From positions 372,001 through 436,000 of the forward strand of contig NZ_JAHLEL010000038.1 in assembly GCF_020131355.1 (NCBI RefSeq): a stretch of 64,000 nucleotides of DNA, in the 5' to 3' direction. Below are positions 16,278 to 24,090 of the stretch, in pieces. The DNA comes from Pseudonocardia sp. ICBG1293. GTDB taxonomy: Bacteria; Actinomycetota; Actinomycetes; Mycobacteriales; Pseudonocardiaceae. Positions within the stretch are counted from its first letter, which is position 1, and each line of letters starts with the position of its first letter. Both the position numbers and the translations under genes were made by a program. Below the pieces are notes generated by a model, which saw nothing but the letters and a program-made list of their open reading frames with translations, was not told the DNA's origin and searched no databases.

Positions 16278-17920
16278 CGCACGTGATCACCCGGACCTGC
16301 TGCAACGACGCGGCGTGCGTCGACGTCTGCCCGGTCGACTGCATCCACCCCCGCCCGGGCGACCCGGGGTTCAGCACGGCGGAGAGCCTCTACATCGATC
16401 CGGCCACCTGCATCGACTGCGGGGCCTGCGCGGACGTGTGCCCGGTCGGCGCGATCGTCGGCGACCACGCGCTCGACGTCGAGGGCCGCACGAGCCTGCA
16501 CCTCGCCGAGACCTACCTCGCCGCGTTCCCCCCGGCGCCCGACCGCGCCCGGCGGCCCGCCCCGCCGCCGCGGCACACTGCCGGGCCGCTGCGGGTCGCC
16601 GTGGTCGGGACCGGCCCGTCCGCCTACTACGCGGCTCAGGAGCTGCTGGAACGGACCGGTGGCGACGTGTCGCTGACGCTGTTCGACCGGCTCCCGGTCC
16701 CGGGCGGGCTGGTCCGCTTCGGCGTGGCACCCGACCACGGCGCGACGAAGGGCTTCGGCGCCGGGCTGGAGCGGCTGCTGCGCCGCCCGCAGGTCCGGCT
16801 GCACCTCGACGTCGAGATCGGCGAGCACCTGACGACCGGCGAGCTGCTCGCCGGGCACCACGCCGTGGTGTACGCGGTCGGTGCCTCCGGCGAGCGCCGG
16901 CTCGGCGTACCGGGGGAGGACCTGGCCGGCAGCCTGCCCGCCCGCGACCTCGTCGCCTGGTACAACGGCCATCCCGACCACGCCGGGCGGGACGTCCCGC
17001 TGGACACCGGGCGGGCCGTGGTGATCGGCAACGGGAACGTCGCGCTCGACGTCGCCCGGGTCCTGGTCTCCGGCCGGGCCGCGCTCGCCGCCACCGACAT
17101 CGCGCCGCACGCGCTGGACGCGCTGCGGGGCAGCGCGATCCGGGAGGTGCACGTGGTGGGCCGCCGCGACGCGTCGCACGGCGCGTTCAGCACCCCGGAG
17201 CTGCTCGCACTGGACCGGATCGACGGGGTCCAGGTGCTCGTCGAGGAGGGGGAGGCGGTCACCGGCCCGGTGGACGGGTACGCCGCCGGGCTCAAGGCCG
17301 AGGCGGTCGCCCGGTACGCGGGGCGCACGCCGGACCCGGAGCGGCGGCGGATCGTGCTGCGCTTCGGCCGCACCCCGCAGGAGATCGTCGACGACGGAGC
17401 CGGAGCGGTGGCCGGGGTCCGGTTCGGCACCCCGGACGGCGGGACCGAGCTGCTGGACTGCGGGCTGGTGCTCCGGGCGGTCGGGTACCGCGGGACGCCG
17501 CTGCGCGGGCTGCCGTTCGACGACGGGCGCGCGGCCGTCCCGCACGGTGCGGGCCGCGTGCTGCAGGAGCCCGGCGGGGCGCCGCTGACCGGCCACTACG
17601 TGACGGGATGGATCAAGCGCGGCCCCTCCGGCGTCATCGGGACCAACCGTGGGTGCGCGGCCGAGACCGTCGCCGCCCTGCTGGAGGACCACGTGGCCGG
17701 CCGGCTCACGGACCCGGGGCCCGGCGCCGAGGCGGACCTCGACCGGCTCCTCGCCGAGCGCAGGCCCGGACACGTCGGCCTGGCCGGCTGGCGGGCGATC
17801 GACCGGGCCGAGCGGCTCGGCGGGCGCGCCCCGCCGCAAGATCGTCACCCTGGAGGCCCTGCGCACCACTGCCGCGCAGACACCCCCGTCCCCCTGACCA
17901 CCCACCGGCGGCGCACCTAG
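16274..17920 (+). CDS. ferredoxin-fused FAD-dependent NADP reductase (FprB-like)
   Basis: This protein of about 548 residues joins an N-terminal seven- or eight-iron ferredoxin domain (C9/C10, C15, C19 and C23, then a complete CIDCGACADVC-P cluster motif) to an adrenodoxin-reductase-like flavoprotein. The FAD motif is 'VVGTGPSAYYAAQELL', the NADP motif 'VIGNGNVALDVARVL', and 'GWIKRGPSGVIGTNR' is the conserved C-terminal FAD contact. It overlaps the Mo-enzyme stop by four bases, so it likely supplies or accepts its electrons. The C-terminus looks frame-shifted: after residue ~520 the plausible ending 'RRKIVTLEALRTTA' lies in another frame that stops at 17897. A paralogue starts at 63566. Confidence 0.85.
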   Translation: MTHVITRTCCNDAACVDVCPVDCIHPRPGDPGFSTAESLYIDPATCIDCGACADVCPVGAIVGDHALDVEGRTSLHLAETYLAAFPPAPDRARRPAPPPRHTAGPLRVAVVGTGPSAYYAAQELLERTGGDVSLTLFDRLPVPGGLVRFGVAPDHGATKGFGAGLERLLRRPQVRLHLDVEIGEHLTTGELLAGHHAVVYAVGASGERRLGVPGEDLAGSLPARDLVAWYNGHPDHAGRDVPLDTGRAVVIGNGNVALDVARVLVSGRAALAATDIAPHALDALRGSAIREVHVVGRRDASHGAFSTPELLALDRIDGVQVLVEEGEAVTGPVDGYAAGLKAEAVARYAGRTPDPERRRIVLRFGRTPQEIVDDGAGAVAGVRFGTPDGGTELLDCGLVLRAVGYRGTPLRGLPFDDGRAAVPHGAGRVLQEPGGAPLTGHYVTGWIKRGPSGVIGTNRGCAAETVAALLEDHVAGRLTDPGPGAEADLDRLLAERRPGHVGLAGWRAIDRAERLGGRAPPQDRHPGGPAHHCRADTPVPLTTHRRRT

Positions 17921-17957
17921 GCTCCTGGCTCCGCGGCAGACGCTCATGGAGTGCGGC

Positions 17958-17983
17958 GACGCTCGCGCGATCGGGCGAGCGTC
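17958..17983. terminator. bidirectional hairpin between convergent genes
   Basis: Arms GACGCTCGC and GCGAGCGTC form a perfect 9-bp stem around 8 bases. It lies between the stop of the ferredoxin-fused reductase at 17920 and the stop of the 48-residue gene at 18021, so it can serve both strands. Confidence 0.55.
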
Positions 17984-18020
17984 CTCCAGTCCCGTGCGCG
18001 TCTGCCGGGGGCGGGGTGGG

Positions 18021-18167
18021 TCAGTAGGCGATGAAGAGGATCTCGTCGCGGGAGTACTCGTGGTCGGGGTGCTTCGCGGCGAGGTGTTCCTGGGTCAGGC
18101 GGACGAGGTCGTCCTCGTCCTCGCCGTGGATCCGGGCCCCGCACGGGCAGGTCAGGTTGGTCTTCAC
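18021..18167 (-). CDS. 48-residue DUF1059-like small protein
   Basis: This short frame is supported by context. The GTG at 18167 overlaps the hydrolase stop (GTGA), and GGAGGG precedes it. The product begins 'MKTNLTCPCGARIHGEDEDD', continues with a 'LTQEHLAAKHPDHEYS' helix and ends 'DEILFIAY'. The CPCG pair followed by a His-containing helix resembles small zinc-binding proteins of the DUF1059 type, although only a C-x-C pair and histidines are visible. It is the last gene of a crotonase/hydrolase operon. Function is unknown. Confidence 0.7.
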   Translation of the reverse strand: MKTNLTCPCGARIHGEDEDDLVRLTQEHLAAKHPDHEYSRDEILFIAY

Positions 18168-19081
18168 GGTCGTCCCTCCGGTCGTCCGGTTCCGGCGGCC
18201 GCGCCGACCGCCACGTGTTCCATGAAGTCGAGCAGGCTACCGGTGAAGACGTCGTTGTCGTCCCCGGCGACCATGTGCCCGGTGCCGTCGACCTCGACGT
18301 ACCAGGCGTCCGGCACCAGCTCGAGCAGTTCGCGCGCACCGGCCGGGCTGACCACGTCGGACCCGGCGCCGCGCACCAGCATGGTCGGCACCGCCAGGTC
18401 GCGCGCGGCCGCCCGTGCCCGCCGCTCGTTCGCGGTCAGCGTCTCGGGGGCGGTCTGCCGCTCGTCGACGAGCCGCGGGTCCCAGTGCCAGTACCAGCGC
18501 CCGGCCCGGCGCCGGAGGTTCTTCAGCAGCCCGCGCGGGTCGCGGGGCCGCGGCCGGTGCGGGTTGTAGGCGGCCACCACGTCGGCCACGGCCTCCAGCG
18601 AGGCGAAGCCCTCCTGCCCGGCCCGCATGAAGCGGGTGACCGCCGACGTCCCGGCCCGTTCCGTGGTCGGGGTGACGTCGACGAGGACCAGGCCGCGGGC
18701 GAGGTCCGGGTCGGTGCCGGAGGCGAGCAGCGAGGTCATCCCGCCGAGCGACGCCCCGATCAGGACCGGGGGCTCGTCGAGGGTCCCGGTGACCGACCGG
18801 AGGTCGGCGACGTGCGCGTCGAGGGTGTAGTCGCCGTCCGGGGACCACTCGCTGTCCCCGTGGCCGCGCAGGTCGAGGGCGAGCACCGTCCAGCCCGCCG
18901 CGGCGAGGCGCCGCGCGGTGTGCCGCCACGAGTGCCGGGTCTGGCCGCCGCCGTGCAGCAGCACCACGGCGCCGCGGCGGCCCGGGCCGATCGGCTCCCA
19001 CCGGTCCGCGGCGAGCCGGACGCCGTCGCCGTCGAGGTGGACGGTGCGGCTGCCGGGCTCGTCCCGGACGCCCGCCGTCAC
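18164..19081 (-). CDS. alpha/beta-fold hydrolase
   Basis: This 305-residue protein has the alpha/beta hydrolase fold. The oxyanion-hole 'LLHGGGQTRHSWRH' comes first, the nucleophile elbow is 'IGASLGGMTS' (GxSxG), and the likely His is in 'DGTGHMVAGDD' near the C-terminus, with an acidic residue in 'GAGSDVVSP'. Relatives hydrolyse esters, lactones or C-C bonds of meta-cleavage products, and the sequence alone does not distinguish these. It is sandwiched between the crotonase (four-base overlap at 19078-19081) and the small protein (GTGA overlap), so the three are translated as a unit. Confidence 0.85.
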   Translation of the reverse strand: MTAGVRDEPGSRTVHLDGDGVRLAADRWEPIGPGRRGAVVLLHGGGQTRHSWRHTARRLAAAGWTVLALDLRGHGDSEWSPDGDYTLDAHVADLRSVTGTLDEPPVLIGASLGGMTSLLASGTDPDLARGLVLVDVTPTTERAGTSAVTRFMRAGQEGFASLEAVADVVAAYNPHRPRPRDPRGLLKNLRRRAGRWYWHWDPRLVDERQTAPETLTANERRARAAARDLAVPTMLVRGAGSDVVSPAGARELLELVPDAWYVEVDGTGHMVAGDDNDVFTGSLLDFMEHVAVGAAAGTGRPEGRP

Positions 19082-19992
19082 CGGTCGCCCCGTGCGGCGG
19101 TGGCCGATTCCGGCACGGCGGGCCAGTCCGGCACCAGGTGGAGCCGGTCGGCGATGCGGTCGCCGAAGGCGGCGGGCCGCTTCTCCAGGAACGCGGAGAC
19201 ACCCTCGGCCACGTCACCACCCCGCCCGAGCTCGTCGATCGCGAGCGTCTCGAGCCGGTGCGCCTCCCACGGGTCCGCGGCGCCGAGCATGCCCCACAAC
19301 AGCTTCCGGGACAGCGCGACCGAGGCGGGCGAGGTGTTCCCGGCGATCTCGGCGGCGAGCGACAGCGCGGTGTCGAGCAGCTCGCCGGTGGGCACGACCT
19401 GCGAGACCAGTCCGCCCGCGAGAGCCTCCCCGGCGTCGAACACGCGGCCGGTGCTGACCCACTCCATCGCGCGGGAGATGCCGACGATCCGCGGGAGGAA
19501 CCACGTCGACGCGGCCTCCGGTACGAGCCCGCGCCGGGCGAACACGAAGCCGAACCGGGCCGCCTCACCGGCGATCCGGACGTCGGACGGCAGTGTCATC
19601 GTCGCGCCGACCCCCACCGCGGCCCCGTTGACGGCGGTGATCACCGGCTTGCGGGAGGCGGCGATCCGCAGGGCGACGACACCCCCGAGGTCACGGGCCA
19701 CGCCGTCGACGGTGCCGTGGTCGGCCCGCGGCGCACCGGCGGAGTCGCCGGAGAACGTGTCGGTCCCGCGCTCCAGGTCGGCACCGGCGCAGAAGCCGCG
19801 GCCGGCGCCGGTCAGGACGACGGCGCGCACCGCGTCGTCGGCGTCGGCGGTGTCGAAGGCGGCGACGAGCTCGGCCGCCATGGTCGCGGTGAAGGCGTTG
19901 AGCCGGTCCGGCCGGTCCAGGGTGATCAGTGCGGTCGCGCCGGTGATCTCGTAGCGGATCTGGGTGCGAGGCGGGGTGTCGGTCGCGGTCAT
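19078..19992 (-). CDS. enoyl-CoA hydratase/isomerase (crotonase) family protein
   Basis: This 304-residue crotonase acts on an acyl-CoA by hydration, isomerisation or hydrolysis. The oxyanion-hole segments 'TGAGRGFCAGADLERG' and 'AVNGAAVGVGATM' are present. The acidic residue in 'RRGLVPEAASTWFLPRIVG' matches the usual catalytic Glu position. The C-terminal end is longer than average. The ATG at 19992 is preferred over upstream starts because GGAGGAAGG precedes it. It is the first gene of a three-gene minus-strand operon. The ISb copy begins 94 bp upstream at 20087, within the likely promoter. Confidence 0.88.
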   Translation of the reverse strand: MTATDTPPRTQIRYEITGATALITLDRPDRLNAFTATMAAELVAAFDTADADDAVRAVVLTGAGRGFCAGADLERGTDTFSGDSAGAPRADHGTVDGVARDLGGVVALRIAASRKPVITAVNGAAVGVGATMTLPSDVRIAGEAARFGFVFARRGLVPEAASTWFLPRIVGISRAMEWVSTGRVFDAGEALAGGLVSQVVPTGELLDTALSLAAEIAGNTSPASVALSRKLLWGMLGAADPWEAHRLETLAIDELGRGGDVAEGVSAFLEKRPAAFGDRIADRLHLVPDWPAVPESATAARGDR

Positions 19993-20086
19993 GACCTTCC
20001 TCCGGCTTCCGTGGCCCCGGTCGGGGCCGACACGGCCGGACGGCGTTCCCGCGCACCCGGCCATAAACCATAAGACATTAGTTGTA

Positions 20087-21067
20087 GAGCGTCCGGCGAT
20101 TGATGGTTATCGGAGTCGACGGGTCGTGGGTCGGGTTGTCCAGCGGTAGCGGCTGCGGGCACGGTTGATCAGCCGGCGGATCACGGTGAGCGCGGCGGCG
20201 AGGTCGAGGTAGAACTCGACGATGATCTTCCGGCGATCGGTGAACCGGCGCAGCTTGCCGTAGCCGTTCATCCAGGAATGGGTGCGCTCGACCGGCCACC
20301 GCTTACCGACCTGGATCGGGGCGGGCCGGCCCTTGGTGGCGATCTGTGCGTCGAACCCGAGTCGTTCGAGCAGATCGCGGGTCTTGCCTGAGTCATAGCC
20401 CCGGTCCAGGTGCAGGCACGGTCGCTCGGGCAGCGGCCCGATCATGTCGTAGATCCCGATCAGGGTCGGTTTCAGCAACGGCGAGTCGTGGTCATTGGCG
20501 CGGGCGCTGATCAGGTGCAGCGGGATCCCCGCACCGTCGCAGACCACGGAGCGTTTGGTGCCCTGTTTGCCCCGGTCGACCGGGTTACAGCCGGCGACCT
20601 CGCCACCGCAGGGAGCCTTGGTGATCGCTCCGTCGGCAGACAGATCGTCGAGGTCGAGACCGATCATCTAGTCATAGCCGGCCAGCGCGGCCCGAAGGAC
20701 CTGCTCCCCGACGCCAGCGGCGGCCCACTGGGCGAGACGGCGGCGGATCGTGCGGTCCGAGCAGCCGGGGGTGGCAATGCGTTCGTAGCCGCTGCCGTGC
20801 ACCAACGCCGCGAGCACGTGCTCGAACACCAGGCGGTCGGGGATACGGCGGCGGTGACATCCCCACGGATGGGCCGGGTCGAACTCCGGGCGCCGCTCTG
20901 CCTCGATCAGGGCAGCGAACTCGACCCAGAGGGGGTCGATCAGCGATTCTGGCAATAGAGGCACGGACCCTCCAGGCGACCATCAGGACATCAGCAATCC
21001 CATGATCACCCGAGGTCCGTGCCTCTACCTGCAACGACACCCCCACGACCTCATTTGCCGGGCGCTC
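20087..21067 (-). mobile_element. ISb copy A, IS5-family insertion sequence (981 bp)
   Basis: The ends are GAGCGTCCGGC at the left and the related GCCGGGCGCTC at the right. The right flank is TAA (21068-21070) but the left flank is GTA, so the duplication is imperfect. A second 981-bp copy in the opposite orientation is at 22837-23817. The coding parts are nearly the same (one residue changed in what I compared), but the promoter-side 85 or so bases differ at many positions. The insertion removed the 5' part of the TPR regulator gene and lies ahead of the crotonase operon. Confidence 0.88.
20107..20964 (-). pseudogene. IS5-family transposase of ISb copy A, split by in-frame TAG
   Basis: The first open part (20964 to 20668) encodes 98 residues like the ISa N-terminus ('GCHRRRIPDRLVFEHVLAALV'). 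It ends at a TAG that is immediately followed, in the same frame, by ATG and 186 more residues with the DDE triad (Asp in 'SADGAITKAP', Asp in 'HLDRGYDSGKT', Glu in 'WPVERTHSWMN'). The intact ISa transposase has Arg at the TAG position. Either one mutation inactivated the gene, or the stop is suppressed, or two polypeptides are made. Confidence 0.8.
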
Positions 21068-21930
21068 TAAGGCGGAAAGCCGTCCTCGGGCAACTCAACG
21101 AACTGTCGGAAACCGTGACGGAATTGTCTTCCGGGCCGCTCAAACAACGTCTTTACCGAGTCATGGCGCAGCTCTCGGAGACCGCGGCCATGATGTCGTG
21201 GGACTCGGGGCTACAGGAGTCCGCGCAGCGGTACTTCATGCTCGCGATTCGCGCCGCACACGCGGGTGGCGACCCAGCTTTTGCCGCCAACGCGATGGCA
21301 GCAATGGCTCGCCAACTCCTCTATCTCGGGCACGCGAGCGACGCCCTGGAGGTGATCCGGCTTGCACAGTCCACCGTAGGCGACGCCGCCACACCGCGGC
21401 TCACGAGCGTGCTGGCTCTGCGCGAAGCGTGGGCGTTCGCGCACCTGGGCAGGCACACCGCGTTCGAGCGCACCGTCGGCGCGGCCGAGGACGCGTTCAG
21501 TCGCGCTGGCCGGCCTGAGACGGAGCCGTACTGGCTGCACTACTTCGACGCCGCCGAGCTGCACGGCACGGTCGGCGGGCGACTTCTGGAGCTGGCGCAG
21601 ACCGGGCGGGGCACGCCGACCCACGCCGTCGCCGCAACTGGCCGGATCACGCAGGCTCTCGACACCCGCGACGACGGGCGGCGTCGCGCCTCCGCGCTCG
21701 ACCTGATCGGGCTCTCCCAAGCTCACATGCTCAGCGGCGAACTGGACGAGGGCGCCCGGATCGGCCACAGGGCGATCGAGGCGGCGCAGGCCACCTCATC
21801 GGACCGAGTGCGGGTCATGCTCCGCGACTTCCACACCGACACCGAACCGCACGCCCGGTCGGTCGCTGTCCGCGCGCTGCGCGACCATGCTGCCGAGGCG
21901 CTGCGCACGACCGAGGAAGGACGCGCATGA
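21019..21930 (+). CDS. TPR-type regulator of the Streptomyces XRE family, 5'-truncated by ISb
   Basis: Native sequence begins at 21068-21070; the first 17 codons come from ISb. The remaining 287 or so residues have helical repeats: 'LGQLNELSETVTELSSGPLKQRLYRVMAQLSETAAMMSWDSG' and 'YLGHASDALEVIRLAQ' recall the C-terminal TPR-like half of actinobacterial XRE regulators that precede small nucleotide-binding genes. The N-terminal helix-turn-helix is absent, so DNA binding is presumably lost. The stop overlaps the next gene's ATG by four bases. Expression could start from the ISb edge, but function is doubtful. Confidence 0.7.
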   Translation: MPLPATTPPRPHLPGALRRKAVLGQLNELSETVTELSSGPLKQRLYRVMAQLSETAAMMSWDSGLQESAQRYFMLAIRAAHAGGDPAFAANAMAAMARQLLYLGHASDALEVIRLAQSTVGDAATPRLTSVLALREAWAFAHLGRHTAFERTVGAAEDAFSRAGRPETEPYWLHYFDAAELHGTVGGRLLELAQTGRGTPTHAVAATGRITQALDTRDDGRRRASALDLIGLSQAHMLSGELDEGARIGHRAIEAAQATSSDRVRVMLRDFHTDTEPHARSVAVRALRDHAAEALRTTEEGRA

Positions 21931-22415
21931 CGCGGATCGCCGTCACCGGGCACATGGACCTCACCGCCGAGAGCACACCGCTGATCCGAGACCAGATCAG
22001 TGCAGTCCTGCTGTCCCAGGAAGGCCCGATCGTTGGGGTGAGCTGCATCGCCAGAGGTGCCGACTCCCTGTTCGCAGAGACGGTGCTCGCGCACGGTGGG
22101 ACGTTGGAGGTTGTGCTCCCATCGGCCGACTACCGGGCCACGAAGGTAACCGAATCCCACGCCGCTCTGTTCGACGAGCTGATGGCCGCCGCCACGAGCG
22201 TGCACGTGATGCCGTCGCAGACGGCCGACCGCGCCGCGTACGAGGCCGCGAACCGCGCGCTCTTGGACGGCGCGGACCTGCTCGCCGCCGTGTGGGACGG
22301 GGACGCCTCCCGCCGTGGCGGGACCGGCACCGTCGTCGACGAGGCGCGCACCGCCGGTATCCCGGTGACCGTCATCTGGCCCGACGGTGCACGGCGCCAG
22401 CCGAAAGCCAGCTAG
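21927..22415 (+). CDS. SLOG-like Rossmann-fold nucleotide-binding protein
   Basis: This 162-residue protein begins with 'MTRIAVTGHMDLT', has 'GVSCIARGADSLFAETVL' (a glycine-rich SLOG-like loop) and ends 'GTVVDEARTAGIPVTVIWP'. The pattern fits the SLOG/DprA-LOG superfamily that binds nucleotide-derived ligands. In actinomycetes such genes commonly follow XRE/TPR regulators, as here (ATGA overlap). The stop TAG coincides with the edge of an IS remnant (CTAG followed by GGGCGTGTCTCC), so the natural C-terminus could be slightly altered. Confidence 0.65.
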   Translation: MTRIAVTGHMDLTAESTPLIRDQISAVLLSQEGPIVGVSCIARGADSLFAETVLAHGGTLEVVLPSADYRATKVTESHAALFDELMAAATSVHVMPSQTADRAAYEAANRALLDGADLLAAVWDGDASRRGGTGTVVDEARTAGIPVTVIWPDGARRQPKAS

Positions 22416-22709
22416 GGCGTGTCTCCTAAAGTGCGCAACCAGGTGACGATGGCCTTCAGTGCAACTCCGCCGCGGAAGGTCAGGGCGAGTTTGTCGTAGC
22501 GGGTCGCGAGGCCGCGCCACTGCTTGACCTCGCAGAACCCGCGTTCGACGACGTTGCGGCCGCGGTAGTCGACCCGGTCGAACGCCGGTGGTCGGCCGCC
22601 GCGTGTGCCGCGTCGTTTCCGGTGTCCCTGCTGGTCAGCCGGCTCCGGGATGACCGCGACGATCCGTCGTCTGCGCAGGTGGGCGCGGATGGCGCGTGAG
22701 GAGTAGGCC
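22412..22709 (-). pseudogene. C-terminal remnant of a different IS5-family transposase
   Basis: About 99 residues remain: 'KAYSSRAIRAHLRRRRIVAVIPEPADQ' and 'RVDYRGRNVVERGFCEVKQWRGLATRYDKLALTF' match the C-terminal third of IS5-family transposases with the YRGRNVVER glutamate motif. The 121-bp MITE at 22713 cuts it in a Lys codon. The N-terminal part is not found beyond the inserted elements, so a deletion accompanied the rearrangement. The outer end GGGCGTGTCTCC follows CTAG, the typical target of this IS group. Confidence 0.75.
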
Positions 22710-22712
22710 TTA

Positions 22713-22833
22713 GAGGTCATTTCAGAACGAGGTCGACGTGTCTGTTGTAGACGACAAGCGGCTATCTGACCTGCCGTTTGATCTGTCGTCGAGGGGTCAA
22801 TGGAAACTCGACAAGTCGTTCTGAAACGACCTC
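22713..22833 (-). mobile_element. 121-bp MITE, copy 1
   Basis: It has inverted ends GAGGTCGTTTCAGAAC and GAGGTCATTTCAGAAC and no coding capacity. It is base-for-base identical to the copies at 23821, 32003, 35531 and 60396. TTA lies on both sides (22710-22712 and 22834-22836), the latter shared with ISb copy B. With the inverted copy at 23821 it brackets ISb copy B. Confidence 0.9.
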
Positions 22834-22836
22834 TTA

Positions 22837-23817
22837 GAGCGTCCGGCAGTAGAGGTGGCCGTGTGTCGGTGTTGGTAGAGACACGGACCTGCAAGTGATC
22901 ATGGGATTGCTGATGTCCTGATGGTCGCCTGGAGGGTCCGTGCCTCTATTGCCAGAATCGCTGATCGACCCCCTCTGGGTCGAGTTCGCTGCCCTGATCG
23001 AGGCAGAGCGGCGCCCGGAGTTCGACCCGGCCCATCCGTGGGGATGTCACCGCCGCCGTATCCCCGACCGCCTGGTGTTCGAGCACGTGCTCGCGGCGTT
23101 GGTGCACGGCAGCGGCTACGAACGCATTGCCACCCCCGGCTGCTCGGACCGCACGATCCGCCGCCGTCTCGCCCAGTGGGCCGCCGCTGGCGTCGGGGAG
23201 CAGGTCCTTCGGGCCGCGCTGGCCGGCTATGACTAGATGATCGGTCTCGACCTCGACGATCTGTCTGCCGACGGAGCGATCACCAAGGCTCCCTGCGGTG
23301 GCGAGGTCGCCGGCTGTAACCCGGTCGACCGGGGCAAACAGGGCACCAAACGCTCCGTGGTCTGCGACGGTGCGGGGATCCCGCTGCACCTGATCAGCGC
23401 CCGCGCCAATGACCACGACTCGCCGTTGCTGAAACCGACCCTGATCGGGATCTACGACATGATCGGGCCGCTGCCCGAGCGACCGTGCCTGCACCTGGAC
23501 CGGGGCTATGACTCAGGCAAGACCCGCGATCTGCTCGAACGACTCGGGTTCGACGCACAGATCGCCACCAAGGGCCGGCCCGCCCCGATCCAGGTCGGTA
23601 TGCGGTGGCCGGTCGAGCGCACCCATTCCTGGATGAACGGCTACGGCAAGCTGCGCCGGTTCACCGATCGCCGGAAGATCATCGTCGAGTTCTACCTCGA
23701 CCTCGCCGCCGCGCTCACCGTGATCCGCCGGCTGATCAACCGTGCCCGCAGCCGCTACCGCTGGACAACCCGACCCACGACCCGTCGACTCCGATAACCA
23801 TCAATCGCCGGACGCTC
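22837..23817 (+). mobile_element. ISb copy B, IS5-family insertion sequence (981 bp)
   Basis: The inverted termini are GAGCGTCCGGC and GCCGGACGCTC. TTA lies on both sides (22834-22836 and 23818-23820), directly between two oppositely oriented MITE copies. The structure reads TTA-MITE-TTA-ISb-TTA-MITE-TTA. The transposase has the same in-frame TAG as copy A. Confidence 0.9.
22940..23797 (+). pseudogene. IS5-family transposase of ISb copy B, split by in-frame TAG
   Basis: A 98-codon open frame ends in TAG at 23234-23236; the next codon is ATG in the same frame and opens the 186-residue catalytic part. The sequence differs from copy A by one seen residue (Met for Lys in 'VGMRWPVERT'). The repeated TAG suggests that the mutated or recoded form transposed, or that one copy arose from the other by duplication. 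Confidence 0.8.
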
Positions 23818-23820
23818 TTA

Positions 23821-23941
23821 GAGGTCGTTTCAGAACGACTTGTCGAGTTTCCATTGACCCCTCGACGACAGATCAAACGGCAGGTCAGATAGCCGCTTGT
23901 CGTCTACAACAGACACGTCGACCTCGTTCTGAAATGACCTC
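23821..23941 (+). mobile_element. 121-bp MITE, copy 2
   Basis: Same sequence as the other four copies, in the orientation opposite to copy 1. It is flanked by TTA at 23818-23820 (shared with ISb copy B) and 23942-23944. It lies about 150 bp before the aldehyde dehydrogenase start. Confidence 0.9.
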
Positions 23942-23994
23942 TTAGTATGCCCGGGTGCGTGCCGGGCGCGGAAGCGTCGCGGCGTGGCATACTG

Positions 23995-24020
23995 TGAGAC
24001 ATACAACGTTGATTGTCACA
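23995..24020. promoter_or_regulatory. palindromic operator candidate around CAACGTTG
   Basis: A perfect 8-bp palindrome CAACGTTG (24004-24011) is flanked by TGAGACATA and ATTGTCACA, which match symmetrically at 6 of 9 positions. It is 70 bp before the ALDH start and is the only evident regulatory element ahead of the ALDH/crotonase/thiolase/DUF35/TetR operon. The TetR gene at its end is the natural candidate ligand-responsive repressor. Confidence 0.45.
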
Positions 24021-24090
24021 TATTCTGCCGGATACCGTCCGCTCGCCGGACGTGACGCAGCGCCACCGGGCGCGGAGTGGAGACCGGTTC

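Noticed and set aside
22412-22894. 160-codon frame running from the transposase remnant through the MITE into ISb
   Set aside because: Only the first 99 or so codons from the stop are transposase-like. The rest is MITE and ISb end sequence, so it is not a real gene.
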